DNA from: Pelobacter seleniigenes DSM 18267
GTDB taxonomy: Bacteria; Desulfobacterota; Desulfuromonadia; Desulfuromonadales; Geopsychrobacteraceae
NCBI RefSeq assembly: GCF_000711225.1
Contig: NZ_JOMG01000005.1
Location: 62,001 to 126,000, forward strand
DNA: 64,000 nt
Direction: 5' to 3'
Of the stretch, positions 26,644 to 34,822 are shown one piece after another (the stretch's first letter is position 1; every line of letters starts with the position of its first letter). The translations under genes were made by a program, and so were the position numbers. Under the pieces are notes generated by a model. The model worked only from the letters and a program-made list of their open reading frames with translations. It was not told where the DNA came from and did not search any database.

Positions 26644-26672
26644 TGGACTCAATCCGGTTCAACTGTTATAAT
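26644..26672 (+). promoter_or_regulatory. Probable sigma-70 promoter of the M23 peptidase gene
   Basis: TGGACT (26644-26649) and a perfect TATAAT (26667-26672) are separated by 17 bases, about 60 bp before the ATG. The gene is otherwise preceded by no other transcription unit on this strand. Confidence 0.55.
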
Positions 26673-26733
26673 GCTCAAATTAAATAGTTTGACCTAAGTT
26701 TATTTTAATAAAAACCTGCTATGGGACAGCTTC

Positions 26734-28113
26734 ATGGGAATTAATCAGGATTTTCATCCGCCGCTTAGCGCAAGTCAACCACACAAGCGCAAGAGCAAGG
26801 CCAGGCATCTGTTGTTGCTGGGCGCCCTGATTGTTGTTGCTGCACTGATTATCTTTTTTAACAATGCCACCAATTCCGGCCTGGAAGCTCGGGAAACCCC
26901 CTTTGCCGAGACTGTGTCGGTGCCACCCCCGCCGGTGGCCGAACCCGTGAGCCAGCCAGTTGCACCTGAACCGGTCATCGCAGAGATAAGAAGGATTGTG
27001 CCTGCGGGATCATCCATCACTGCTCTGCTGGGTGACTATTTCACTCCCCAGGAAATTTATCAGCTCAATCAGCTGAGTCGCGATGTTTTTCCATTTACCC
27101 GCATCTGCGCCGGTCAGCCTTACTGCATTACCACCCGAGACGGAGAGTTTCGCAAGTTCGTCTACGAAATCGATGAGAATGAGCAACTGATCATCAGCCG
27201 CGATGACGACCAAGTGTCGCTGGAAACCCAGCCGATCGTTTATGACGTCACGACTGAACTGATTGAGGGGACGATCTCTTCCAGCCTGTTTGACGCGGTT
27301 GCGGCAATCAACGAAGATCCCAAGCTGGCCTTTATGCTGTCCGATATTTTTCAGTGGGACATCGATTTTATTCTCGATATCCGTGCCGGCGACCGTTTTC
27401 AGGCGTTGGTGGAAAAACGTTTCCGGGACGGGCAACCGGCCGGGTATGGCCATATCTTGGCCGCTGAATTTGTTAACCAGGGGCAGGTGTTCAGAGCGGT
27501 TCGTTTTAAAAACGGTGAGCAGTCGGCTTCTTATTACAATGAAGATGGTGAAAATGTTCGCAAGGCGTTTCTCCGGGCACCCCTTTCATTTACCCGGATC
27601 TCCTCCGGCTATACCATGAAGCGTTTTCATCCCATTACCAAAACCTGGAAAGCCCACCCTGCCATCGACTATGTGGCCCCGGTTGGAACACCGATCAAGA
27701 CGGTTGGCGAGGGGAGTATTTCCCGGATCGGTTATAACCGCGCCAACGGCAACTTTATCGAGGTGCGGCACAGCAACGGCTATCGTTCGATCTATCTGCA
27801 TATGAAAGGTTTTGCCCGTGGCATGACCAAGAACAAGCGCGTTGCCCAGGGGCAGGTCATCGGTTACCTCGGCGGTACCGGGATGGCAACGGGGCCCCAT
27901 CTCTGCTTTCGGATGCGTCACAATGGCGCGCCGGTCAATCCGAGTCGTCTGAAAGTTCCCGCCGCCAAGTCGATCAGCAAGGCAAACCTGGCCGCTTTTC
28001 AAGCGGTCGCACAGCCGCTCCTGGCTCAATTGGACACACATCTGCCCCATCACGACCAAGTGGCTAAGCTTGACCTTTCCCCGTCCACCTCAACGACGGG
28101 TTCGAGGGAATGA
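26734..28113 (+). CDS. Membrane-anchored M23-family peptidase (OapA/LysM-like N-terminus)
   Basis: The 459-residue protein has a cytoplasmic basic start, one membrane anchor (about residues 28-45), a Pro/Val-rich linker, an OapA-like region (about 85-200) and a C-terminal M23 LytM domain. The first zinc motif HxxxD is present as HPAID. The second, normally HLHFE or HLHYE, reads GPHLCF here, so a Cys stands where the third metal-binding His is expected. Cys-containing versions are seen in other M23 groups and may still bind zinc. The likely role is murein cross-link cleavage or activation of an amidase at the cell wall. Confidence 0.88.
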   Translation: MGINQDFHPPLSASQPHKRKSKARHLLLLGALIVVAALIIFFNNATNSGLEARETPFAETVSVPPPPVAEPVSQPVAPEPVIAEIRRIVPAGSSITALLGDYFTPQEIYQLNQLSRDVFPFTRICAGQPYCITTRDGEFRKFVYEIDENEQLIISRDDDQVSLETQPIVYDVTTELIEGTISSSLFDAVAAINEDPKLAFMLSDIFQWDIDFILDIRAGDRFQALVEKRFRDGQPAGYGHILAAEFVNQGQVFRAVRFKNGEQSASYYNEDGENVRKAFLRAPLSFTRISSGYTMKRFHPITKTWKAHPAIDYVAPVGTPIKTVGEGSISRIGYNRANGNFIEVRHSNGYRSIYLHMKGFARGMTKNKRVAQGQVIGYLGGTGMATGPHLCFRMRHNGAPVNPSRLKVPAAKSISKANLAAFQAVAQPLLAQLDTHLPHHDQVAKLDLSPSTSTTGSRE

Positions 28114-28464
28114 CCGGCTGGCATGGCCGGTGACTGCATGATAATCTGAGCAGCGGTCAAATCCGGGCAGAACACATTCTGCCTGAAATTCTTATAAATA
28201 ATATTGGCGGATGAGAACTGGGCATCAGGCCTATACGGGACGCCTTCTGCGGCAGATTATTTCCTGGCGGTCTGGTCCCAAAAGTACTGCCGGTTATTGA
28301 TAAAGGGATCGCAGTCGTCTATGGTCAAGATTTTTTTGCCACTGATCAATGTGATTTTCGGGTTCCTTTACAGCGCATGATTGACCTCAAAGACTGGTGT
28401 AGGATTCATTTTTTGTTATGCTTTTCTGAACGTTATCGTAAATGAAAAGTTGGGAGTCTATTGT
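28114..28464. other. Intergenic region with two small hairpins
   Basis: This stretch of about 350 bases has no convincing gene. Downstream of the M23 gene it holds an ACCGGC/GCCGGT hairpin and then a GGCAGAA-CACA-TTCTGCC hairpin (28166-28183), the second followed by a moderately T-rich run and thus a possible terminator. The remainder should hold the promoter of the TPR gene. Confidence 0.5.
28166..28192 (+). terminator. Possible terminator after the M23 peptidase gene
   Basis: GGCAGAA (28166-28172) and TTCTGCC (28177-28183) form a 7-bp stem with loop CACA, followed by a mixed A/T tract rather than a clean T-run. Confidence 0.4.
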
Positions 28465-29580
28465 ATGAAGACAGTGTATGTTCCACCACGGCAGCCGACC
28501 GGTGGAAAAAACTCGGTGATTGATATCTCGAAAAAGGCGCGCCAAAAACTGCGCGCCAGGCGTTATGCCGAAGCCAAGGAGCTGTTCCGAACCGGACTTG
28601 ATATGGAGCCGGAAAATCCTTACCTGCTCTCGGGAATGGGTGATGCCTGCCGGGAAACCGAGGATTTTGCCGAAGCTGAGCGCTGTTATCAGGCCCTGCT
28701 CGAACTGGACGAGAAAAACCTATTTGCCCTGCGCGGCCTTGGTGATGTGTACAAGAAGTTGAATCGTCATCAGGACGCAATCAAGCTGTGGGAGCGTTAT
28801 CTCGCTCTCCGGCCGCAGGATAAGCACGTCATGACCAGGATCGCGGACAGCTGTAAAGTGCTGGCTCTGTTCGAGCGCGCCGAACAGGCTTATCAGCAGA
28901 TTCTGAAAATCGCCCCCAGTGATCGCTTTGCCCTGACCGGTCTGGCCGATCTGCTGCACCGGATGGGACAGGATGCTGAGGCCATTGCTACCTACGAAAA
29001 GGTTCTTAAATTCGATGAGAATGAGCTGCACATCCTGACGATAATTGGCAAGCTCTGTTGGCGGGTCTCCGATTTTGAAAAGGCGGAAACCTATTTTCGA
29101 CGGGCACTGGCGGTTGATCCCCAAAATCCTTACGCTTTATATGGGCTTGGTAACTGCTACCGCTGGTACCGTGACTATGAAAAAGCGATTGAGATCTGGG
29201 AGAAGATTCTTGCCTGCTCGGAAGGAACCCAAACCCTGCATACCCGGATGGGCGATGCCTTTTTCAATCTCAACAGGCTTGCCGAGGCGGAGGTCTCTTA
29301 CCGCAAAGCACTTGATTTCGGGCATGATGCCTTTGCGATGGCGGGACTGGTTTGCCTGCTCAGCGTGCGCAGAGAACTGGTCCGGGCAGGTCATTATTTT
29401 AATCTGTTGATTGAACAGGCCCATAATCCCGTGGATCAGTTCGATACTCTGATTAAACGATTTATCCGGTCCAGCCAGACCGAAGATATGCTGGTGCTGC
29501 TCAATCATCTGCTCGACACCGGTCAGGTCGCCGAGCCCTTGCTGCAGGTGATCAAAAACCAGCTGAATCAATCGATTTGA
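28465..29580 (+). CDS. Tetratricopeptide-repeat protein
   Basis: This 371-residue protein is made almost entirely of TPR units of 34 residues, about nine of them, from a short basic N-terminus to the end; typical segments read AERCYQALLELDEKN and YALYGLGNCYRWYRDYEKA. TPR arrays are scaffolds for protein-protein contacts. No signal peptide or enzyme domain is visible. ATG 28465 is chosen because GGGAG lies eight bases before it, whereas the longer frame begins with a non-conserved stretch. The partner is unknown; the next genes on the strand are unrelated. Confidence 0.85.
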   Translation: MKTVYVPPRQPTGGKNSVIDISKKARQKLRARRYAEAKELFRTGLDMEPENPYLLSGMGDACRETEDFAEAERCYQALLELDEKNLFALRGLGDVYKKLNRHQDAIKLWERYLALRPQDKHVMTRIADSCKVLALFERAEQAYQQILKIAPSDRFALTGLADLLHRMGQDAEAIATYEKVLKFDENELHILTIIGKLCWRVSDFEKAETYFRRALAVDPQNPYALYGLGNCYRWYRDYEKAIEIWEKILACSEGTQTLHTRMGDAFFNLNRLAEAEVSYRKALDFGHDAFAMAGLVCLLSVRRELVRAGHYFNLLIEQAHNPVDQFDTLIKRFIRSSQTEDMLVLLNHLLDTGQVAEPLLQVIKNQLNQSI

Positions 29581-29620
29581 ACACCGGCAGCGGTAGCCCC
29601 GGGGTCAATGGTACGGCCTC

Positions 29621-30205
29621 ATGAATTATCTGGCCCATCTTTTTTTTTCCGATGCCAATGGTCTTGCCTGGGCAGGCTCTCTCATGGGTGATTTCCATAA
29701 AGGCAGCGACTTCAACGGGCTGCCGGATGAACTGGTTCGGCATCTGAAATTGCATCGATATATTGACGGTCTGACCAGGGTTGACGACGATTTTCAGACC
29801 AGCCGGCGGCGTCTTGACCCGGCCTTCCGCTATGCGCGCAGCGTTCTGGTCGATGTTTTTTACGATCATATCCTGGCCTGCCGGTGGGACAGCTATGCGC
29901 AACAACCACTGGCTGATTTTGCCAGCCAGGTGTATCGCGGACTTGAGGATTGCTATCATTTGCTCAGCCCCGGTTTGCAGCAACAGCTGCCGCGGATGAT
30001 CAAGGACGATTGGCTGAGTTCCTATCGGCGGACCGATATCGTTGCCAGGGTGCTTGGCAGACTGGAGCAGCGGCTCGGCGGCAAGATTCCCCTGGCTTCC
30101 GGCTATGCCCAGCTTGGGCTCTGGCGACCGCAGTTGGAAGCTGACTTCGAGGCGTTCATGACCACGACCGACCGCCGGGTCAGGCACTGGAAAGATCGTC
30201 ACTGA
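29621..30205 (+). CDS. acpH: ACP phosphodiesterase (AcpH family)
   Basis: The 194-residue protein starts MNYLAHLFFSDANG and contains GSLMGDFHKGSDF and VDVFYDHILAC, with the Asp/His residues of the AcpH/HD-like family (PF04336). In E. coli AcpH removes the phosphopantetheine arm from acyl carrier protein. Length matches the family (about 190). The ribosome-binding site is weak. It begins 40 bp after the TPR gene and may be in the same transcript. Confidence 0.85.
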   Translation: MNYLAHLFFSDANGLAWAGSLMGDFHKGSDFNGLPDELVRHLKLHRYIDGLTRVDDDFQTSRRRLDPAFRYARSVLVDVFYDHILACRWDSYAQQPLADFASQVYRGLEDCYHLLSPGLQQQLPRMIKDDWLSSYRRTDIVARVLGRLEQRLGGKIPLASGYAQLGLWRPQLEADFEAFMTTTDRRVRHWKDRH

Positions 30206-30242
30206 ACACGCAGGGCTGGTTAAATGTTGATCAGGAGGGACA

Positions 30243-30929
30243 ATGGGGAGAGCTGCCTGGGCCAGGATTATCCCGTTTGCAGTCTTTATGGGGTTTATCG
30301 CGGTAGAACAGGGCTGCCGCTGGCTGATCAATCATCAGCTGGTGCGCCTGAGTGAAACCGATCTTCTCTATCTTTATCCATGCAAAGCGCTCTGTGTCGG
30401 TGTCCTGCTCTTTTGGTTCCGGCGGGACTATTCTGAATTAAAGCCGGCCGATCTGAAAAAACTGTCTCACACCATGGCCAGTGTCGGTCTGGGACTGCTG
30501 GTTTTTGCCCTATGGATTCATATGGATTGGACTTTTGGCCAGGTCGTGCCCGAGACCGGATTCAATCCTGATCGGGTTGATGGACAGCTGCTGAAAAATG
30601 TTCTGATTCTGTTTCGGCTTTGCGGTGCGGCCTTGGTGGTTCCGATCATGGAAGAACTGTTCTGGCGCTCGTTCCTGTTGCGCTATATCATCAAGCCTGA
30701 TTTCATTCAGGTTCCCCTGGGCACCTTCACCTGGGCGTCATTTCTGATTGGCGCTGTTCTTTTCGGTCTGGAGCATCATCTGATCATCGCTGGCATCATG
30801 GCCGGAGCGGCTTACAGCCTGCTGCTCTATTGGACGAAAAGCCTCTCTCAATGTATTGTCGCTCATGCGGTGACTAATCTGGCCTTGGGGCTTTATGTTT
30901 TGTCAACCAAGGCCTGGCAATTCTGGTAA
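30243..30929 (+). CDS. PEP-CTERM-associated CAAX protease-like membrane protein
   Basis: This 228-residue integral membrane protein has about six to seven helices and the CPBP/Abi motifs: EELFWRSFLLR (EExxxR), FGLEHH and a late IVAHAVTNLALG. The spacing and the terminal WQFW match the subfamily named CAAX prenyl protease-related protein, found mostly in genomes with the PEP-CTERM/exosortase system. An AGGAGGG box precedes the ATG. No exosortase or PEP-CTERM substrate is present in this window, so the partner set must be elsewhere. Confidence 0.85.
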   Translation: MGRAAWARIIPFAVFMGFIAVEQGCRWLINHQLVRLSETDLLYLYPCKALCVGVLLFWFRRDYSELKPADLKKLSHTMASVGLGLLVFALWIHMDWTFGQVVPETGFNPDRVDGQLLKNVLILFRLCGAALVVPIMEELFWRSFLLRYIIKPDFIQVPLGTFTWASFLIGAVLFGLEHHLIIAGIMAGAAYSLLLYWTKSLSQCIVAHAVTNLALGLYVLSTKAWQFW

Positions 30930-30967
30930 GCTATCGCGGTTGGGATGCGTGTTAAAAGGAGTTCAGT

Positions 30968-31534
30968 ATGAACATGAAACCAGCGGGAGCGGGGAAGAGC
31001 AGTTTTGATCTGCTGGCCGGGAATAAGGCATTTGACTTGATGGCGATCAAGGTTGGTTCCAGTTTTCTTGATCTGGCCTGTGGCTTTGGCCGCTACAGTC
31101 TGTTTGCGGCCGATCTGGTCGGGCCGAGCGGGCAGGTCCATGCCCTCGATCTTTGGGAAGAGGGGATTCTGCAATTACAGCAGCAGGCCGCGCAGGAACA
31201 GAAGGCGAACATTACGGCCCTGGTTGGTGATATTGCCGGTATCCCGTTGTCAGCGGCTTCCGTCGATTGTGCGCTGCTGGCCACTGCGTTGCATGACGTT
31301 GCGCAGCCGCAACGGGCGGCCGTGATTAGGGGGGTGCACCGGGTGTTGAAACCCGGGGCGCACTTCTGTGTGATTGAATTCAAGCGGCGGCAGGACGGCC
31401 CCGGACCGCCCTTGGCCATCCGCCTCGCTCCTGCGGATGTGGAAACCCTGGTCCTGCCGGCAGGGTTTGAGACTGTTGCCAGTGAATCAGTGGGGGAGGC
31501 CCTGTATCTGCTCAAATTTCGAAAAAAAACCTAA
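30968..31534 (+). CDS. Class I SAM-dependent methyltransferase
   Basis: The 188-residue protein has the Rossmann methyltransferase motif I FLDLACGFGRYS, the acidic residue of motif II in VHALDLW, and the motif LKPGAHFCVIEFK near residue 135. It resembles small UbiE/ArsM-like methyltransferases; the substrate is not evident. An AAAAGGAG box precedes the ATG. A perfect inverted repeat follows the stop. Confidence 0.85.
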   Translation: MNMKPAGAGKSSFDLLAGNKAFDLMAIKVGSSFLDLACGFGRYSLFAADLVGPSGQVHALDLWEEGILQLQQQAAQEQKANITALVGDIAGIPLSAASVDCALLATALHDVAQPQRAAVIRGVHRVLKPGAHFCVIEFKRRQDGPGPPLAIRLAPADVETLVLPAGFETVASESVGEALYLLKFRKKT

Positions 31535-31539
31535 TGAGC

Positions 31540-31583
31540 GTTCGGCTGAGGCACCTCCTGGCAGGGATGCGCCTCAGCCGAAC
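31540..31583. repeat. Perfect 13-bp inverted repeat between convergent genes
   Basis: GTTCGGCTGAGGC (31540-31552) and GCCTCAGCCGAAC (31571-31583) are perfect inverted copies with an 18-base loop. They lie between the methyltransferase stop and the convergent radical SAM gene. No T-run follows directly on the plus strand; on the minus strand an eight-T run comes about nine bases later. Termination in both directions is the likely role. Confidence 0.55.
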
Positions 31584-31638
31584 GGCCAAAAGTGCTCTGA
31601 TCTCTGTTCTGCTCATTTTCAACCTGAGCAGGCGCCAT

Positions 31639-32979
31639 TTACCCGATGGAAGCTGGCAGCGGCCAATCGGTTTCATAGCCGGGCGGGTAGAAATTTTCTT
31701 TGCAGCGGTTGAAGTAGCCGTACTGAATCCGGGGGATTTCCCGCTTGATCCGGTCCAGCATGGTTTTCATGCCGATCCCTTGCCCCTCGGCGCCCATGGC
31801 GCGCCAGTACATTAACGGATCGATACTCAGATTGCGCATCTGAATCAGATCGATACCGATCTCTTCGATGACTTCCTGCAGGCGCTCAACTTCGTCTTCG
31901 CGGTCGCTGATGCCTGGAAAGACCAGGTAGTTCAGCATGGTGAACATGCCGTGCTGCTTGGCACGGCGCGCGGATTCCATGACATCGCTGAAACGGTAGT
32001 GGCGGGGGCGGTAGTAGGCGTTGTAAAAGCGCTCCTGGACTGAGTTGAGGGAAATCCGGATCGAATCGACTCCGGCCTTGGCCAGCTTGTCAATAGCATC
32101 CGGTATGGAGGCATTGGAGTTGAAGTTGATGGTTCCGCGGGTGGTCTGTCGGCGCATTTCCCGGACCGCGGCGGCAATGGTATCGGTCTGCAGGATCGGA
32201 TCTCCTTCACAGCCCTGGCCGAAGGAGACAATGGCATTCTCCGCGTGCTGCAAGTGCGGAACTGCAACCTGGCAAATTTCTTCGACCGTCGGTACAAAAT
32301 CCAGCCGATCCTGGCTGGACTGACAGGCTTTGGGTTCTTCTTGATAGGAAATGCAGCCCAGGCACTGGGCGTTGCAGGCCGGTGAGGTGGGCAGGGGCGC
32401 TTCCCAGCGACCGAAAAACAGATTTTTTGCGGCAAAGCAATGGTAATCGAGGGCGCAGCGCGACAGTTGCACCACCAGTCGATTCTCCTGCTGCTCGGCA
32501 ACCCGGCGGCGTACCAGCGGATCCAGCAACCGATCGTCAAAGTATTGCGGTTCCCATTGACGATTACGGTCGACCCGGACCGCGGCCACGTAAAAGCGCT
32601 CTTCTTCGACACACCAGCCGACCGCGGTATAGGACCAGAGGGTGAGTTCAACCTTTTTTTGGGTATAGTCTGCCGCGGGCAGAAGAGTGCGGGTGAAGGC
32701 TGGCGTGACAAAGGCTGAAACCGCCTGGACAGGACCGCCGCCCCAGCTTTTCGGTAACGCGGTCAAGGTTTTCCGCTCGCCGCTGCGGCGATCAAAACCG
32801 ATCGGTGGAGTATCGGGAATGGTGAACAGGCGGCTGCCTTCCGGGAGGGGAATCAGTTCGTCTGCTTGCGGGCGGCAACAACTGGTTCCGTTCATTCCCG
32901 CCATTAGCAGTTCGGGGTATTCAAAGACTTCACCGGTGGCGTCAGCGACAACGGTCAGAAATGTTTTTGTTCGGCTCAT
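31639..32979 (-). CDS. Radical SAM protein of unassigned function
   Basis: The 446-residue protein has an N-terminal region of about 200 residues with two adjacent cysteines (Cys34-Cys35) and no recognised domain, then a radical SAM core with the cluster motif CxxxCxxC at Cys202, Cys206 and Cys209. Later strands include the SAM-binding FGQGCEGDPIL and ISLNSVQERFYNAYY, typical of MoaA/SPASM-like radical enzymes. No auxiliary-cluster cysteine set is obvious at the C-terminus. I do not recognise the substrate. Spacing after an AAAGGA box supports the start. Confidence 0.8.
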   Translation of the reverse strand: MSRTKTFLTVVADATGEVFEYPELLMAGMNGTSCCRPQADELIPLPEGSRLFTIPDTPPIGFDRRSGERKTLTALPKSWGGGPVQAVSAFVTPAFTRTLLPAADYTQKKVELTLWSYTAVGWCVEEERFYVAAVRVDRNRQWEPQYFDDRLLDPLVRRRVAEQQENRLVVQLSRCALDYHCFAAKNLFFGRWEAPLPTSPACNAQCLGCISYQEEPKACQSSQDRLDFVPTVEEICQVAVPHLQHAENAIVSFGQGCEGDPILQTDTIAAAVREMRRQTTRGTINFNSNASIPDAIDKLAKAGVDSIRISLNSVQERFYNAYYRPRHYRFSDVMESARRAKQHGMFTMLNYLVFPGISDREDEVERLQEVIEEIGIDLIQMRNLSIDPLMYWRAMGAEGQGIGMKTMLDRIKREIPRIQYGYFNRCKENFYPPGYETDWPLPASIG

Positions 32980-33075
32980 TGACGTTTATCCTTTCATGTC
33001 GGCGGAGAATATCATAACCGCTGCAGCGCGACAATTTCTCATTGACAGCGGCGAAGGGCCGGGTATTCTGCGCAC

Positions 33076-34761
33076 ATGAAAATCCTTTTGACGACCCTGC
33101 ACAGCAAATATGTCCATGCCAGCCTCGCGCTGCCTTATTTAAAGGCCTATTGCCAGGATATCTGTCCGGATATGGCGATCCGCGAATATTCTGTCAACGA
33201 GCCAAAAGAGGTGGTTCTGGCACAAATGATGAGCCTTCACCCCGAGGTGATTTGCTTCTCTGTATATCTGTGGAATCGTTGTGCCACCCTGGACCTGGCG
33301 GCCTGCGTCCGGCGCATCGACCCCGCTATCAAAATTGTCCTGGGGGGCCCGGAAGTCTCTTTTGAGGAGGATAGCTTTTTCGACCGATTTGAGGTGGATG
33401 CCATTATTCGCGGGGAAGGGGAGATCCCGCTGCGCCATCTGCTTGCTGCCTGGCAAAATGATCGGCTACCTGCTGCGTTTCCGGGACTGCAGTTGCCTGC
33501 AGTTCAAAATCCTGCCGATACCAGTCTGCTTGCATCCCTGGATGCTATCCCCTCTCCGTTTCAGGCCGGTCTGGTTGATTTGAGCAAAGGGCTGGTCTAT
33601 TTTGAGAGCAGTCGCGGTTGCCCCTATTCCTGCAGCTTCTGTATGAGTTCACTGGATGAGCGGGTGCGGTCATTTTCTATGGAGCGGATCCAGGTCGATT
33701 TGCTGCTGTTGCTGCAGAGCCGGGTCGCCCTGATCAAATTTGTCGACCGGACTTTTAACTATGATCCGGCCCGGGCCTATCAGCTGTTTTCTTTTATCCT
33801 GGCCAATAATATCGCCAGCCAATTTCATTTTGAAATCGGTGCCCATCTGCTTGATGAACAAACATTGCGGCTGCTGGAGCAGGTTCCTCAGGGGGTGTTT
33901 CAGTTTGAGATCGGTGTCCAATCGACTCTGCCGGAAACCCTGCAGTTGGTCAGACGGCAGGCCTCGCTGGATAAGCTGGAGCAGAACATTCGCCGCCTCA
34001 AGCAGCGGACCGCAGTCCATGTGCATCTCGATCTGATTGCGGGGCTGCCAGGTGAAAGCTACCGACAGTTTCTGCACTCGGTCGATCGGACCTGCGCCCT
34101 CGGCCCCGATCACCTGCAGTTGGAACCAGTCAAGTTGTTACCGGGAGCACCGCTACGCGCCCAGGCGAAGACCTGGGGCATCCGCTTCGATCCGCAGCCG
34201 CCTTATACGATCCTGGCGGCGGACTCCATCTCTTTCGACGAGTTGGAACGGATCCGGGGGATCGGCCGCCTGCTGGATCTGGTCGTGAACAGCGGGCGCT
34301 TTCAGCACAGTCTGAACGGTCTGCAGGCTCTGGGTTTGTCGGTTTCAGCGGTTCTTGAAGGGCTTGACCGGTTCTGGCGGGACAATGATCTTTACCGGCA
34401 AGGGCGTTCTTTACGGGCGCTCTATTTTGAAATCGATGGTTATCTGAAAAAGAACTTCTCAGGACTGGAACTGATGCGGTTGCGGGAATCCCTGGGGCGG
34501 GATTTTGCCAGCCATGAGCGGGTGGTCAGTGGCTCGGCCCCGGATTTTTTCGACGTCAAGCTGACCGCTGCGGAAGCTGCTGCGGTTAAGCAATGTCTCA
34601 AAGCAGAGTTGGATCGCCTCGAACGCCAGGGGAAAATCCAATATTTTGCCGCTGCGTTTCAACATCTGCCGGATTATCCCGCCGGCCGGACTCTTCTGCT
34701 GTTTCTTTATCACAGCAAAACCGCAAGCGGCCTGGACGTGAAGGAACTTGCGGTGCGCTGA
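33076..34761 (+). CDS. B12-binding-domain radical SAM protein (DUF4080 C-terminus)
   Basis: This 561-residue protein has an N-terminal cobalamin-binding-like Rossmann domain (about 1-130, VLGGPEVSFEED), a radical SAM core with CxxxCxxC at Cys182, Cys186 and Cys189, and a long C-terminal DUF4080-type region. It resembles many class B-like proteins annotated as B12-binding radical SAM; the classical DxHxxG cobalamin motif is absent, so cobalamin binding is doubtful. No substrate is known. It is divergent from the other radical SAM gene, with about 100 bp between starts. Confidence 0.85.
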   Translation: MKILLTTLHSKYVHASLALPYLKAYCQDICPDMAIREYSVNEPKEVVLAQMMSLHPEVICFSVYLWNRCATLDLAACVRRIDPAIKIVLGGPEVSFEEDSFFDRFEVDAIIRGEGEIPLRHLLAAWQNDRLPAAFPGLQLPAVQNPADTSLLASLDAIPSPFQAGLVDLSKGLVYFESSRGCPYSCSFCMSSLDERVRSFSMERIQVDLLLLLQSRVALIKFVDRTFNYDPARAYQLFSFILANNIASQFHFEIGAHLLDEQTLRLLEQVPQGVFQFEIGVQSTLPETLQLVRRQASLDKLEQNIRRLKQRTAVHVHLDLIAGLPGESYRQFLHSVDRTCALGPDHLQLEPVKLLPGAPLRAQAKTWGIRFDPQPPYTILAADSISFDELERIRGIGRLLDLVVNSGRFQHSLNGLQALGLSVSAVLEGLDRFWRDNDLYRQGRSLRALYFEIDGYLKKNFSGLELMRLRESLGRDFASHERVVSGSAPDFFDVKLTAAEAAAVKQCLKAELDRLERQGKIQYFAAAFQHLPDYPAGRTLLLFLYHSKTASGLDVKELAVR

Positions 34762-34822
34762 TTCCTGAACGGTCTGACCGCCGGACAGGTCCACGACCTG
34801 TCCGGCGTCTTTTTTGCTGCTG

